A stretch of 64,000 nucleotides of DNA from Ancylostoma caninum (lineage: Eukaryota > Nematoda > Chromadorea > Rhabditida > Ancylostomatidae). Positions 1-11,190 of the stretch are shown here, piece by piece. The first letter of the stretch is position 1. The number at the start of each line of letters is the position of its first letter. Under the pieces are notes generated by a model. That model was not told where the DNA came from, made no database searches, and worked only from the letters and a program-made list of their open reading frames with translations. The stretch spans positions 1 through 64,000 of the forward strand of contig JBAJFG010000080.1 in NCBI GenBank assembly GCA_037903475.1, in the 5' to 3' direction. The position numbers were made by a program, and so were the translations under genes.

Positions 1-227
1 ATGTGACCACCGCAGCGTCTGGGAAGCCAAGAAAAGGCTGCATCTACACGATTGCCCCAGCTGGTGGATGGTATTGCCGCATCCCTTGCGGAATTTTCGC
101 AGCGACTTCTTAGTCACGGCATCCGTTCGTTTCGAGAACATCTGCACTAACAAAGAGTAAAAGCTTCAATATATCAAGGCATGACATTGTGTAACCAATC
201 AACAAGACACAGATACGGCCCGCCATG

Positions 228-570
228 GCCCAGTGGTGTGGGAGACGCTAAGATAGAGTCCACCGATGGAGAAAGGGCCCGGCGTGGATCAGTGGTGTGG
301 GGGATGCCAGGATACGGTTTACTCGAAGTCCGATAGTATTGAGGATGCCAGGATGCGAACCCGCCCCTGGAGAACGGATCCGGCTTGTCCTAACTGTGAG
401 GGGAAGGCGCCAGAATACGGGTCCACCGATGGAGGAAAGCCCGCTGCGGCCCAGTAGTCTGGAAAACACTCGGATACGATCTCGCCTTGTCCAATAGTGT
501 GGGGAACGGCAAGATACAGTTTCGCCGATGGAGAACGCGTCTGCGTTAGCCCGGTAGTGAGGAATACGCA
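228..570. repeat. Degenerate minisatellite, about seven units
   Basis: About seven diverged copies of a GC-rich unit lie here. Each has a core like AGTGGTGTGGGGAACGCC, followed by a GATACG-like stretch and often CACCGATGGAG. Core starts fall near 230, 289, 331, 391, 449, 491 and 552, so spacing alternates between about 60 and 42 bases. The open frames on both strands here are a by-product of the repeat. No gene is proposed. Confidence 0.6.
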
Positions 571-779
571 CGAATACGCCATACGATGGAGAACGGACTT
601 CTCATGCTCATACTCAACTCGTAAGAAGGACTTCATGTTTAGGCCCATTGGAAGATTGGTTCTGCTTCTTTATCAATTTTCTAGAGATTTGGCAAGTGTG
701 AAGCGTTTGCACATGTCCCAAGTGGCTGCCCCACCCCACTTTCTAGCGTCCCGAAGGGGCGCTAGTAATTAAAAATTAG

Positions 780-1140
780 CAAATTAAACATCGTTTCCTT
801 GGTTTTCGCATCAAATGTCACTGCATTTACAGATATATGGGACCAGACAGTTGTACGAAATCGCTTGGGGACCCCGTGAATAATATCGTCCGATCCCTCT
901 TGAATTACCATAATCCAAAACCACTTACTGTCTATTTTAGTGAATGTATTTTAGTGTAACGCGTGTATTATATTATTGGAAAATATGGGAAGAACACAAG
1001 GGTGTCAAATGGTGAATAACAAGTCCAAAGTAATGATGAAATTGAAGTAATAGAACAAATCTAACAAAATCGTTCAGTTTTCCCAGAATGTATAGTTTAG
1101 CTCCTACGAGTGGAGGGCGATAGCCTTCATTTCTTAAGCG
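780..1140. other. AT-rich stretch, nothing recognised
   Basis: AT-rich sequence with frequent stops in all frames. No repeat structure, splice-site pair or domain was recognised. Confidence 0.5.
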
Positions 1141-1146
1141 AATAAA

Positions 1147-2340
1147 TTAGTTAGAAGATTTCTCCTGCTTCGAAACATGGGGAGGACGTAGTCTGGGGGA
1201 GAGGGAGAGCCGACATATTCCCGAAGATTGATAAAAGTGAGAAGATGTGGGGAGGGCTTTCAAGGTGCATGCTAATCTGAAGTATGGAAGTGTTGACCCG
1301 GACCACGATAGAGCGAAATGGCGTAAGAATACCCAAGAAGCGAACCCCTCCAACAAACGGGACAGATACTAAAAAGAAGAAATGAGAGGAGGATTGGCTT
1401 GTAATGAGAATGGCGCACAGTTCGGTGACAACGCGAAAGCAAAAGATATTTCTTTGGAGTCTTTGGACCCAGTGAAGTGCAATAGTGTCGTTCTTTTTAA
1501 CGTAGATTCGTTGGTCGTTTGCATTATTAGAAGCTAACTCGCATTGCAGAAAAGATTAAGCGCGAGTCAATGGGCATTAGCGGAGACAGTTCAGCAAAAT
1601 ATGAGTAATTTGAATCGTCCACATGTGAAAACCACAGCACTACTCACCTCTCTAGCGCCTTTTCCACGAAAAGAATAATGAAAGAGTCCTTGTTGGAACA
1701 GTAGTGGCGCCTGAGCAACCATTGATGACGGTGACGTCAAACAAGCACTGATCTGAAAAAAAAAGATCAGACTGAAAGTTGGCAAGATCGGTACCACTGA
1801 TAAAAGAGGTATTCTCTCTTGTGTTGCAGGACAAATAAAAGATACCAAAGTAAAGGATCCAACGACGATGCAAACACTCACAATGTCATTGTATACTTTC
1901 TGCAAAATCGCACTAAATTTGCTGAAAGTCCCAGTGCGCAACATTGAGTGTGTTATTTGCATACAGAACCTGTTTTGATAATCATCCTCCTTAGAAATAA
2001 TTCATTAGCTTCTCAGAAAAACAAAAAGCAATCTTTTCCAAAAATGCCACCATACCTGTCGCAAGTCCGGTGACCTCCTCGGCTTCTTAGGCGGAGATGT
2101 GGCTGGCTCGTTGTTTTCCTTGGCAAATGAATGACTGGAGTCAGCCACGATTGCTTCAGCGATGACATCATACAAAGTTGTGAGAAACTGCTGCAAAATT
2201 CTAGGAATAATGTGGAAGAAGGCTTTTAGATAGCGCAAAATCCGACGATCATAAACAGACTTCTGGTTTTTCATCGAAGAAGAATTCCACCATAGCACAA
2301 TCGGTGAGGAATTCAAACATAAACAAAGAAGTGGAAGCAC
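1147..2340 (-). CDS. Candidate multi-exon gene, unrecognised
   Basis: Read on the minus strand, three open segments have plausible splice borders. Segment 2340-2056 ends in front of a GTATGG donor and includes the basic, proline-rich peptide PATSPPKKPRRSPDLRQ. Segment 1752-1648 is 35 in-frame codons between an acceptor with a T9 tract (TTTTTTTTTCAG) and a GTGAGT donor. Segment 1368-1147 follows a CTTTTTAG acceptor and stays open in two frames to a stop. A possible tiny exon lies near 1900. I could not build one reading frame through all segments, and no domain is recognisable. The segments may be exons of one gene, parts of a decayed transposon, or chance. Only the splice signals and the codon-like composition of the first segment argue for coding. 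Confidence 0.3.
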
Positions 2341-2683
2341 ATTCAGCTACTGGCTACGGTTCTATTAGCCTATAAAATAGTAACTCATGGAATTGCGCTG
2401 CGTGCCATTGCGCGCCCCAATGCGAAGAAGCGCGCCCCGGCAAGGCGCGAGAATCGAGACGATTTTTGAATTGTCGTTCTGATTCCTTATATTATAGATT
2501 ACCAGCATAAGAAGGCCGAAGGAACCATAGATCCGATCCTGCCCGGATTTCTAAAGAAAACCGAGCAACTCTGAACCGAGCGCATGGAAGATCAAGAGCC
2601 GTACTACTGAACAAGGTCCCTTCCGTTTCGATAGGGCGGTCTGGGCCTCGCACCTCTCAGGTTACCAATCTCGTAGTCTCAAG

Positions 2684-3061
2684 ATGCCACTAGAAGCTCT
2701 TCTGGCTTTGATCCAAGACAAACGTGCTACCGATGCGGGAGTTCGAACATCTCCCGGGAGACTGCAAGCCAATATAGCAAGCATGTGGCGGTCGAGATAC
2801 ACCACATACAGGCGGAAAAGGTCAAATGACTGCCCCGCCAAGAGGCGATATTTGGACTCGGACCTCCGGATGCCGCAAAATCCAGAATCCAAAGAATTTG
2901 AAATTTCTTCCTTTGCTTTCCCCCTGGTTACTCTCGTCATCACCTACACTACCTACTTGATCAACACTCATCTCGCTTCTTCAAAATCCACCTTCATCCG
3001 CATCACCAAAACTTTTGTCGTCGTATCCAGAAATCCTTCGCCGCCAAAGTGGTACAACTAA
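2684..3061 (+). CDS. Unrecognised 125-codon ORF, ATG start
   Basis: An uninterrupted frame starts with ATG and is rich in Arg/Lys in its first 70 codons (for example SMWRSRYTTYRRKRSNDC). Its second half is hydrophobic and AT-rich, which weakens the coding case. It ends about 50 bases before the left end of the mariner element. No domain, signal peptide or splice context was recognised. It could be a relic of another mobile element or a chance ORF in locally GC-rich DNA. Confidence 0.2.
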   Translation: MPLEALLALIQDKRATDAGVRTSPGRLQANIASMWRSRYTTYRRKRSNDCPAKRRYLDSDLRMPQNPESKEFEISSFAFPLVTLVITYTTYLINTHLASSKSTFIRITKTFVVVSRNPSPPKWYN

Positions 3062-3110
3062 TTTGTGATATTTCCATTTTTTATTGCAGTTTGTTTGATA
3101 AAAAATAAAA

Positions 3111-4376
3111 GGGTTGTCTCTTGTTGTGGTGACTTGAGTTATTCACTGCGTTTTGTGGAATACTACTTTCACTCACGTAAACTTGTTTGAGAGACCCGAA
3201 CTGTACAAGCATAGTGAAATTACAACAGGTGGCATTCATGAATGTCTTGACTTCTGCTTTGCTAAAAGTTTCTCCCACGGTTCGCAATTGTTTGTTGAAG
3301 GTTTTCAAGCTGTCAATTCTTCATCAGCCTAGTGTACATTATAAACTCTGCATTTGGCCAAGGGACTGTATCAGGAAGAGATGTGTGGTGTTGGTTTGGA
3401 AGATTTTGAAAAGGTGATACAACTCTCGGATGTCAAGGAGGTTGTGGGCCTAGAAATGTGCTATATGACGAGGTCCTGCGCGACGCCGTGTAAGGGAATC
3501 GGGAATCGTCGGTGAGGGCGCTTGCAACTTAGTTGGGCGCAAGCAAATCAACGATCTCACCACACCTAAGCCAAATGGGAATGGTTAAAGAGATGCCGAA
3601 GTGGATTCCCCACCAACTAATGGCTGACCAGCAGATGAGTCGACTGAACATCTGTTTGGATCTTCTCAGTAGGTACGCCATCGAACCTTTCTTTGGGAGA
3701 TTGATAACCTGTGATGAAAAATGGATCCTATACGACAACAGAAAACGGGCTGCAGTTTGGATGGACAAGAAAGACCCTCCCGTATACTTCCCCGAACCTG
3801 AACAGCACGTGAAAAAGACAATGTTATCAGTTTGGTGGTGAGGTGCTGGAGTCATCCACTACAGCTTTGCGAAGCCTGGTCAGTCAATTTCTTCAGGGTC
3901 GTGCAGTCACGATTTGGATATTATGCACCAAAAACTGCGAACAATTGGTCCAGCTTTGGCGTACCGAAAAGGTCCGGTCCTCTTGCAGGACAACGCCAGA
4001 CCGCATGTCTCACTCCAAACTAAGCAAAAATTGATTGGCTCGGGCATAGAAGCTCTACCTCATCCTGCTTACTCGCCAGATCTGTCTCCGACGGATTACC
4101 ATCTTTCCCGGAGTTTGGAGGCATTTCTGCGCCAGAAAAATTACTCCAAACAGGATGATGTAGAAAATGCCTTCCGCCAGTTCATTGACTCCTGCGATTC
4201 TAGCTTTTTCTCATCTGGGATATGTGCCCTTGCTAATCGATGGCAGAGATGTGTAGATCATAATGGTTTTTATTATGAACAAATATCTCTACTTTAAGCT
4301 ATGCTATACTATGAGTTATGCACTTCAGAAGATTGATGTCAGAAACGGCCATTTTTCATGGGACAACCTCATAAGA
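3111..4376 (+). mobile_element. Degenerate mariner element with transposase relic
   Basis: The plus strand carries a decayed Tc1/mariner-superfamily transposase of the mariner (SETMAR-like) branch. From about 3350 the frames give a helix-turn-helix region (AFGQGTVSGRDVWCWFGRF, then LGASKSTISPHLSQMGMVK), the WIPHQL linker, the first catalytic Asp in TCDEKWILYDNRKRAAVW, the block LLQDNARPHVSLQTKQKL with the second Asp, and HPAYSPDLSPTDYHL with the third. Frameshifts are needed between blocks, and a TGA stop follows the SVWW motif at 3839, so the copy is dead. The right end (about 4345-4376) has a mariner-like terminal sequence containing GGTTGTCCCATG on the minus strand. A weaker match, GGGTTGTCTC, near 3114 fits the left end. 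Length is close to the usual 1.3 kb. Confidence 0.8.
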
Positions 4377-5970
4377 GAATTGACTGGCAATCAGTGCTAT
4401 CGTATTAACCCATTAGGCTTCATTGGCAGCAACTTATGTCATTTTCAGTCTAATTTGTGCTGGGAACAGTTATCATAGTTAATAATAGTTGGCATTTTAT
4501 GTGTGTGTGTGCAAGAGAACCAGCCATTGTTGTCAAGAACTACCGACATCATCGTGTTCTGCCTGAGTACATCGAGTTATGCATGAATAGGTCACAGATT
4601 TCGATTTTACTTGACTTCAATGGGTTTCGGCTCACTTTCAGTCACGTTCCGGCATATTAAGCTCTTTTGATAATTTGTTTACACCGCAGTTGGAATGAGT
4701 GATACTGACATGTGATTACAAGACCATATAAAATGGAAGAGGTGGGTACGATATCGCTACAGGACACGCTGCAGCTAGGGGGAAGGGGATGAGCCAGATG
4801 AAGAAGGATTTGCACGGTTCAGTTCTGCTCATACGGACATGCGGAAACTATAGGGAGCGGGCTATTGCTAAAAATTCGCTGGCATCCAGTTGTGGGGAAG
4901 ATGCTATTGGATGGGTCCACAGTTACGAGAGTGGTGCCGTTTATTAGTGGAGAACGTATCACTCGAACGCCTTGTGAGCGGAGGGAGCCTGAAACAATCA
5001 CGAAATTCTGGCGTTAGCCAGACGATCCCGCTGGTAATACATGATTTTAACTTTCCAAACAAAGTAGGAAGAAGAGATGGTTGTCGCTGCAAATTCCCTT
5101 CGAAGAGCAATAACAAAAAATGGGCACCTTGTAAGCATTCTTTGATTTCCGAGTATGTCTTACTGCTTTGATGTCTGATTGAGGCCTTTCTACCTTCATA
5201 GATCAGTTTGGCCCTTTCAGGCCCCAATCGAAGCAAAGTCGCCAAAACGTTCGCCAATAAGAATTATGACTGATGGCCTAGCGCTCGCTTAGCAAATTGA
5301 CAGATCGTTCTGATCTACATATAATACTGCATCGAAAAATAGAGACGACTGGGCATGGGAACTGATAGGAAAACTCGTCAAGTGATCTTATTTCTCCAGT
5401 TGTTCCGAAACACAGATCATTTGATATTTTTGTTTGACAACAATCCGACAGCGTTTTTTTTCAAGGCCTGAAAGTGGACCAATTTCTACGAATTATGTTC
5501 CACACCATCAAATGCCTGCTCTGAACTGTGCATTCAACTCTTTTTTACTAGCTGACAGTGGAAACGAAACGTGGGAGACGAACTCACCAAGAATGAAGCG
5601 GAGAAGTTAACCTCTGTTAGTTCACAGACGGCGTCCAATCCGACTTTGGCCGCAGTTACGACCTTATTACTTTATCAGACAACTGATCCAGTTTCTACAC
5701 TTCCTTGTTATGTTTCTGGTGTGACTCCTTCCATTTTGATGTTTCCCTGCTGATTTTTGCTAAAATATCCTTCCGGAGGTATCCTGCGATCGATTGAACC
5801 AGTGGCAATTGCAGATAAAGTCGGATCAGGCGCCCTCTGCGAGCTAACAGAGGATACCCGCACCACAATGCGAGACCTTCGCAGCGGATGAGTGAGTCTT
5901 GCTCAGCGCTAGTCAATCGGTGACAATCTTATAGCTCACATAGAGGTGCGACAGAATTGTGCATCACAAC
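4377..5970. other. No supported gene
   Basis: Mixed-composition DNA with short open frames only. A minus-strand frame at 5695-5916 has somewhat gene-like codon use but no ATG at its start, no good donor and no recognised domain, so it is not called. No clear inverted-repeat element is visible. Confidence 0.4.
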
Positions 5971-6620
5971 TTAAAGGCAGCACTCACGGAAATTTTTGTG
6001 TTGAAGATTTCGCGGTATATCGGGATTTTTAGGGACGATGAACTCATTGACAACGATGACATAGCGTGAAACACGCGAAAAACACAGAAAAAGATGGCGA
6101 TATTTCATGTGTGTCCACAGCGCGGACGAGTGCTCCGTGATGGGTCCCGGCACGGAACCCTGCAAATGGTACGAATTTCATGGACACGCCCCCGTTGAAC
6201 CACATGCACATACCCTGTCAAAGCCGTTAGTTGGCGCGACGGAACCCTAATGTCCAGAGCGGCGTATGTGTCCACGGCAGTATCTTCGCAGGTAGATGGC
6301 CATTCAAGGTGTTCGACTTACTGTTGCGATTGTCCAGTGGCCGGCTACATGGTAAGCGACTCATTTCAGAAGTGAAAATTTCGGGTGTGGGTCATGATGA
6401 GGCAAAATGGGGCGGCGTCTTCCCGCCGTTCGGCGTCGACTCGTCCCCACTCACATTCAAATTTGCATGGGCAACTATGGTGAAATCGCGCGCGAATTAG
6501 TGCGAGTAGGTCCTGAAGGGCGGGGCGAGGGTTCGAATGAACCAATCGCAGACACATTGCCCACCCTCTTTTGCCTCATCATGACCCACACCCGAAAATT
6601 CCCGTGAGTGCTGCCTTTAA
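5971..6620. mobile_element. TTAA-flanked inverted-repeat element, 650 bp
   Basis: Both ends begin with TTAA followed by AGGCAGCACTCACGG, inward on each strand, continuing as AATTTT. This is the architecture of a non-autonomous element that duplicates TTAA, as piggyBac-type elements do. Inside, a second inverted pair (about 6373-6412 and 6567-6603, core GTGTGGGTCATGATGAGGC) forms a 40-base stem. This suggests either a long composite terminal repeat or a nested copy. No transposase frame is present. Assignment to piggyBac rests only on TTAA and the terminal repeats. Confidence 0.75.
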
Positions 6621-7185
6621 ACATTTGATTAGGTGAATATCTCGTTTTGTTGCGGTCTCCATTTTACCATAGGGACATGTGAAGCATCGTTTTGTAATGC
6701 ATGACCTATCATATAGTCTGTGACAGACCAACTGTCGTTTTATGTTGTCGCCAAGAATGTTGATAACAAAAACATCATCTTGTAGCTGTGGCTGGACTCG
6801 ACATTTTTTCATTATGCCGCTTATCAAAGTATCACACGACAACCTGTGTGGCGGAGCGATTGAACAAATAAGCCCAACAACATGCCCAGGCTTTACGACA
6901 ACAAAACATGTCTAGTCAAAACTTTGTGACTCTCCACTAGCAGAGAGTCGTTGCACCATTGAAGGTTCTTCACTGGGAGCGCTCCGGTCTAGAGTGTAAA
7001 TTTGATACAGCAGAAGTGCCTTAGTGCGCATATGAGCAGATCAACTGTTCTACCTTAGTGCATTTTAGGGTTCAATGAATTTTCTGCTTTCGCGGATTCG
7101 GATGTGAGCGAAGTTGGCAAAACGGATTTGGATTGGATTTTTCGGATGGATGATCTTGCTACAGTTTTTAACACATAACGGACAA

Positions 7186-7252
7186 TACGACCCACCGGTG
7201 GGTCGTACGGGAAGTTACGTAGAGGACAATACGACCCACCGGTGGGTCGTAT
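7186..7252. repeat. Two identical 22-bp perfect palindromes
   Basis: Positions 7186-7207 and 7230-7251 are identical perfect palindromes with half-site TACGACCCACC. The second extends to 24 bp (7229-7252). They lie 44 bp apart and share the upstream bases GGACAA. Flanking ACGGA (left) and TCCGT (right) extend the symmetry across the pair. Confidence 0.95.
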
Positions 7253-7304
7253 CCGTTTTATCCCTTTTTCTTAGGTGGAGCTCCCCCAATTTCTGTCCTT
7301 TGGG

Positions 7305-8000
7305 GTTATTCTACCCGCTGAACACGGAAATGGCATCCATTTGTATAGTAACTGCGATACTGTAGCATTACTGTAGTCATACTGTAGATACTGTTGATGT
7401 ATTTTCTCACAACATCTACTGCAAATTTGAACCTTGGGGTGACTTGACGTGCTGAACATGAATACGCCATCAGTCGTGCACCGTAGAGCAGTATTCTGAG
7501 GCTACTGTAGCGTTACCGTATGGTTACTGTAGATATACTGTAGATGCATTTTATTTACCAAATTTAGTGAAACTTTGGCAAGTGGGGTTATTTGACATGC
7601 TGAGCCCGAAATTGACATTCATTTTGTACCGTAGCGCAGTACTGTAGGGTTACTGTAGGCATACTGTAGATGCATTTTGTTCACCAAATTCAATGAAACT
7701 TTGGCAAGTGGGATTATTTGACATGCTGAACACGAATTTGAGCTCCATATTCAAGATAGGTGCCATATTCGAGATCAGAGTGTAAAATAACCCCAAATTT
7801 CGGGCAAATTCTGATGCAAAACCTTTCCCACAGTTCCTCCAGTATGATTACAGTAACACCGTGATGCGATACGGTAGATAATGGATATCATGTTCTTAAT
7901 CTGTATGTAAAATAACCCTCCTGTGCAAATTTTGGTTGAATTCTGATAGAAAAAAGTCTTTCTACAGCTTCTACAGTATACATACAGTAACACTACAGAA
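7305..8000. repeat. Repeats of about 150 bp rich in TACTGTAG
   Basis: Three diverged direct copies (starting near 7305, 7440 and 7590) share the order TTATTTGACATGCTGA, a GTACCGTAG-like site, several TACTGTAG motifs, then GATGCATTTT and CCAAATT. From about 7775 the same material recurs inverted (CTACAGTA, AAAATAACCCC). The block could therefore fold into a long imperfect hairpin. Confidence 0.75.
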
Positions 8001-8149
8001 GTGCTTTACCAAGTAAAATAGATGGCATATTTGTGATCAGCATGTCAAATATGCTCTAATTCTCGCAACTCCGGTGAGAAACAAGCGCAAACTCGCTCAG
8101 GTCCAGAGTGGCCCTGAGCGGAAAATCTGCGTTGTCGCGAATGTGTTAA

Positions 8150-9137
8150 TATTGCTAACAATAAGACAAGAGCTCGACTCTGCTGCTTCAGAATTTGATA
8201 GACTACGAGGCAAAGTATGGAGTACTAACTGAATTTGGAGAACTTATTTCTCGTAGAATGGAGGCTTCTGTGGACTGAAAAATGACTCAGCTGTGTTTTA
8301 TAGGTTTTTCTAGGCTTCATGTTTTTCACTATTCGCGAGGACATGCGCTTCTGAACGGTTTATGAACATGCATGAAATTTAACCGGCAATAATCTACTAG
8401 AAACCATAAAAATCCCAGGCAAAAACAACCCAATATTTAAAATGATGGGTATGGATGGGCTTTCTTAAATGAGAAGCTATCTCTAATGTTTAGAGGTGAC
8501 ACAATTGGAGAAAGATAAGGAAAGACATTTGGAGATTTGGAGGAAGACAGCCGTTGCCTACCCATTTTCTGGGATAAAAGTATGCGATAGAACTTTTGAG
8601 GAATCAGTGACAAAAATGGCTGGAGGTAAATAAAAGCTGAACAATAGGTATGGCGGGACATATTCTGGGTTAGTGGCAATGTGAAAGGTGGGGTGTGTTC
8701 GCCTATAAATTATGCGAGATAACATTATCGTTTCATTCTTGAATGGAGGTTTACCCTTTCATGCTTGCGAAATGCGTGGCACGCTTCGGAGATCAGTATT
8801 ATGTTACGATGATACCGAAATTTTCAAGCAGCTAGTATTTTGATTGACAATATTACATTTGACGGGAAGTCATGTGTTGCAACAAATATATATTAGCGAG
8901 CCTCTTGCCTAATTAGATTGCAGACTCGTTTGCTAGAGAGGTAACGGGGCTCTCCAAATGTATCGCTCCTGAAAACCAGAGGTTTGAAAGCCGTCGTATC
9001 ATGTTTTTAGCTGTATTTTTGAGGGAACGAAGATTTGCAGCTGCTCCAAAAAATTTTGGCTCACCAAATTCTCCAAGCAGAACCATAACACGACTATTTC
9101 CATTCTCAGTTCTCTTGTAATCAAGATCAAACATTTA
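8150..9137. other. No supported gene
   Basis: AT-rich spacer between the TTAA element and the next mariner copy. Only short frames are seen, without splice context or recognisable repeats. Confidence 0.4.
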
Positions 9138-9504
9138 TTAGGTTGTGTATAAATAAACTGCATCTTTCGGACATCAATTTTATTTCGGTTTTTTCCTGTG
9201 TGATGTTCATCCAATGTATGCATTGCTGTATATGCTCTTTTTTTATTTTCTTCTTTTACTTTTTTTCAAATTCCATTCTTGGTAAATTCCTGGCCGAATG
9301 TCCGAGATGCTCTCTCATGACAGATTCTTATCATTTTGCTTCATAAGTTCAAACTAGGACGGAAGGCAGTGGAAGCGTATGAAAATATTGTGAAAGCATG
9401 AAGCCGAGATCTCATTCCAATTTGCACTCTCAACTTTAGTTCCGAAAATTCCGATCGGGGAGTATGAGCCTCAGAGGCGAACCAGGTTATACACCAGTCT
9501 GGCC

Positions 9505-9522
9505 GTCCGGCTAACGCCGGAC
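9505..9522. repeat. Perfect hairpin GTCCGGC-TAAC-GCCGGAC, copy 1
   Basis: A seven-base GC-rich stem with a TAAC loop lies at the left edge of the insert in the mariner. Fourteen bases downstream lies CTAG followed by T (9533-9537), which resembles a Helitron 3' end: hairpin, short spacer, CTAG, host T. An identical hairpin occurs at 17901-17918, where no CTAG follows, so the Helitron reading is uncertain. Confidence 0.8.
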
Positions 9523-10027
9523 TTCCAGACTTCTAGTGATGCTCGCTTCGCTCGCATACTCCGCATACGGTGCAGAAAAAAAGATGGACAGATTTAATAG
9601 ATCCTGTATCCTCCCCAGTAAGTTCATCGGCTTTTGGAAAGCTCTTGATCGTGTGAGCGGTAGCCTTCCTCCACGTGGGAGAAGTAATTTCCTTTGATTG
9701 GATCTAGTGGCCGTTGTTAATTGGACGTAGCCGATTCAGTGGAAATGCTCTCTTGAAATAAGCTATCTTTAGCAGGTTGTTGTGATAATTCAAGTGATAG
9801 GGGTCTGCCCATGTATAAAAACAGAGTGAAGGGTGGGGTCGATTCCAATACAAATGGACTGGAGTGAGGAGGGGAATACTTATTGGAATAACGTGCACCT
9901 AGGTCATTTAGGTAGAAGGAATAGTCGGAACGGGTGCCAGGGCACCATTCATGAAAAAATTTACCTAGGCCGTGACGAACTTCCTTTTCTGGACGCGCGC
10001 GTCCTTATCACAACGCTGGACCATCAT

Positions 10028-11190
10028 GCATTTCCCCACCTTTGGGCGCCGGTGCACCCTTATCACAACTGTCGACCCGTTTCCCCACTTCTGGTCGCCG
10101 GCGCACCCTTATCACGGTAGTGGACCCGTCTCCCCCACTTCTGGGCGCCGACACACCCTTATCACATTGGTGGACCCGTCCTTTCCCCACCTTTTGGGCG
10201 CCGGCGCACCCTTATCACATTGGTGGACCCGTCCCCTCCCCACCTTTTGGGCGCCGGCGCACCCATATCACACCGTTGGACTCGACTTCCCCACTTTTGG
10301 GCGCTGGTGAGGCCTCATCACAGTGTTGGACCCGTCCCACCACTTCTAGGCGCCGGCGCACCCTTATCACACCGTTGGATCCGACTCCCCCACTTTTGGG
10401 CGCCGGCGGGGCTTTACCACAGCGTTGGACCCGACCCCAGGCGTTTCCCCATTTGTGGACGCCGGCGCACCCTTATCACACCGTTGCACCCGTCTCCCCC
10501 ACTTTTGGGCCGGTGAGGCCTCATCACACTGTTCGACCCGTCCCCCCCACTTTTGGGCGCCAGCGCACCCTTATCATAGGAGTAGATCCGTCTCCCCCAC
10601 TTTTGGGCGCCGGCGGGGCTTCACCACAGCGTTGGACCCGTCCCCTCCCCACCTTTTGGGCGCCGGCGCACCCTTATCACATCGTTGGACCCGACTCCCC
10701 CACTTTTGGGCGCCGGTGAGGCCTCATCACAGTGTTGGACCCGTCCCACCACGTTTAGGCGCCGGCGCACCCTTATCACACCGTTGGACCCGACTCCAGG
10801 CGTTTCCCCATTTTTGGACGCCGGCGCACGCTTATCACACCGTTGGACCCGACTCCCCCACTTTTGAGTGCCGGTGGGGCTTTACCACAGCGTTGGACCC
10901 GACTCCAGGCGTTTCCCCATTTTTGGACGCCGGCGCACCCTTATCACAGTAGTGGACCCGTCTCCCCCACTTTTGGGCGCCAGTGCACCCTTATCATAGG
11001 AGTAGACCCGTCTCCCCCACTTTTGGGCGCCGGCGGGGCTTTACCACAGCGTTGGACCCGTCGTCCTCAATTTTGGACGCCGGCGCACTTGTATCACACC
11101 GTTGGACCTGGCTCCCCCACTTTTGAGTACCGGTGGGGCCTTATCACAGCGTTGCACCCGTCCCCACCACTTTTGGCCGCCGGCGCAGTC
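10028..11190. repeat. 50-bp minisatellite array, about 23 units
   Basis: Roughly 23 tandem units average 50 bp, with consensus blocks GGGCGCCGGCGCACCCTTATC, a variable CACAxxGTTGGACCCG block and TCCCCCACTTTT. Some units carry an extra CCAGGCGTTTCCCC segment, giving a 58-60 bp variant that recurs and hints at higher-order repetition. The long open frames here exist because the repeat lacks stops. No protein is proposed. The array is followed at 11345-11395 by CACA/CAGACA-rich sequence and AAGCCCGTTATTATAAG, which resembles LINE tail sequence (inference). Confidence 0.95.

Larger units (their letters stand above)
7168..8149. mobile_element. TTAA-bounded element with palindromes and TACTGTAG repeats
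   Basis: The left end reads TTAACACATAACGGACAA. The reverse complement of the right end reads TTAACACATTCGCGACAACG. The two are similar enough to be terminal repeats flanked by TTAA. The right end matches the ends of the element at 13007-13506. The interior holds two perfect palindromes (7186-7252) and direct and inverted blocks rich in TACTGTAG or its complement (about 7305-8000). No transposase is visible. The left terminus has diverged, so the exact boundary is inferred. Confidence 0.55.

Noticed and set aside
5695..5916. Minus-strand 73-codon frame with balanced composition
   Set aside because: No ATG at the start, no matching splice sites and no recognised domain.
6520..6560. GGTTCGAAT-like B-box sequence suggesting a tRNA
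   Set aside because: There is no A box or cloverleaf. Other GGTTCGA sites (22350, 49235) also fail.
7168..8060. Direct-repeat blocks considered as a CRISPR array
   Set aside because: Units are about 150 bp, diverged, partly inverted and without unique spacers. The context is eukaryotic.
10042..10952. Long open frames (up to 225 codons) in the 10-11 kb region
   Set aside because: They run through the 50-bp tandem array in several overlapping frames and exist only because the unit lacks stops.
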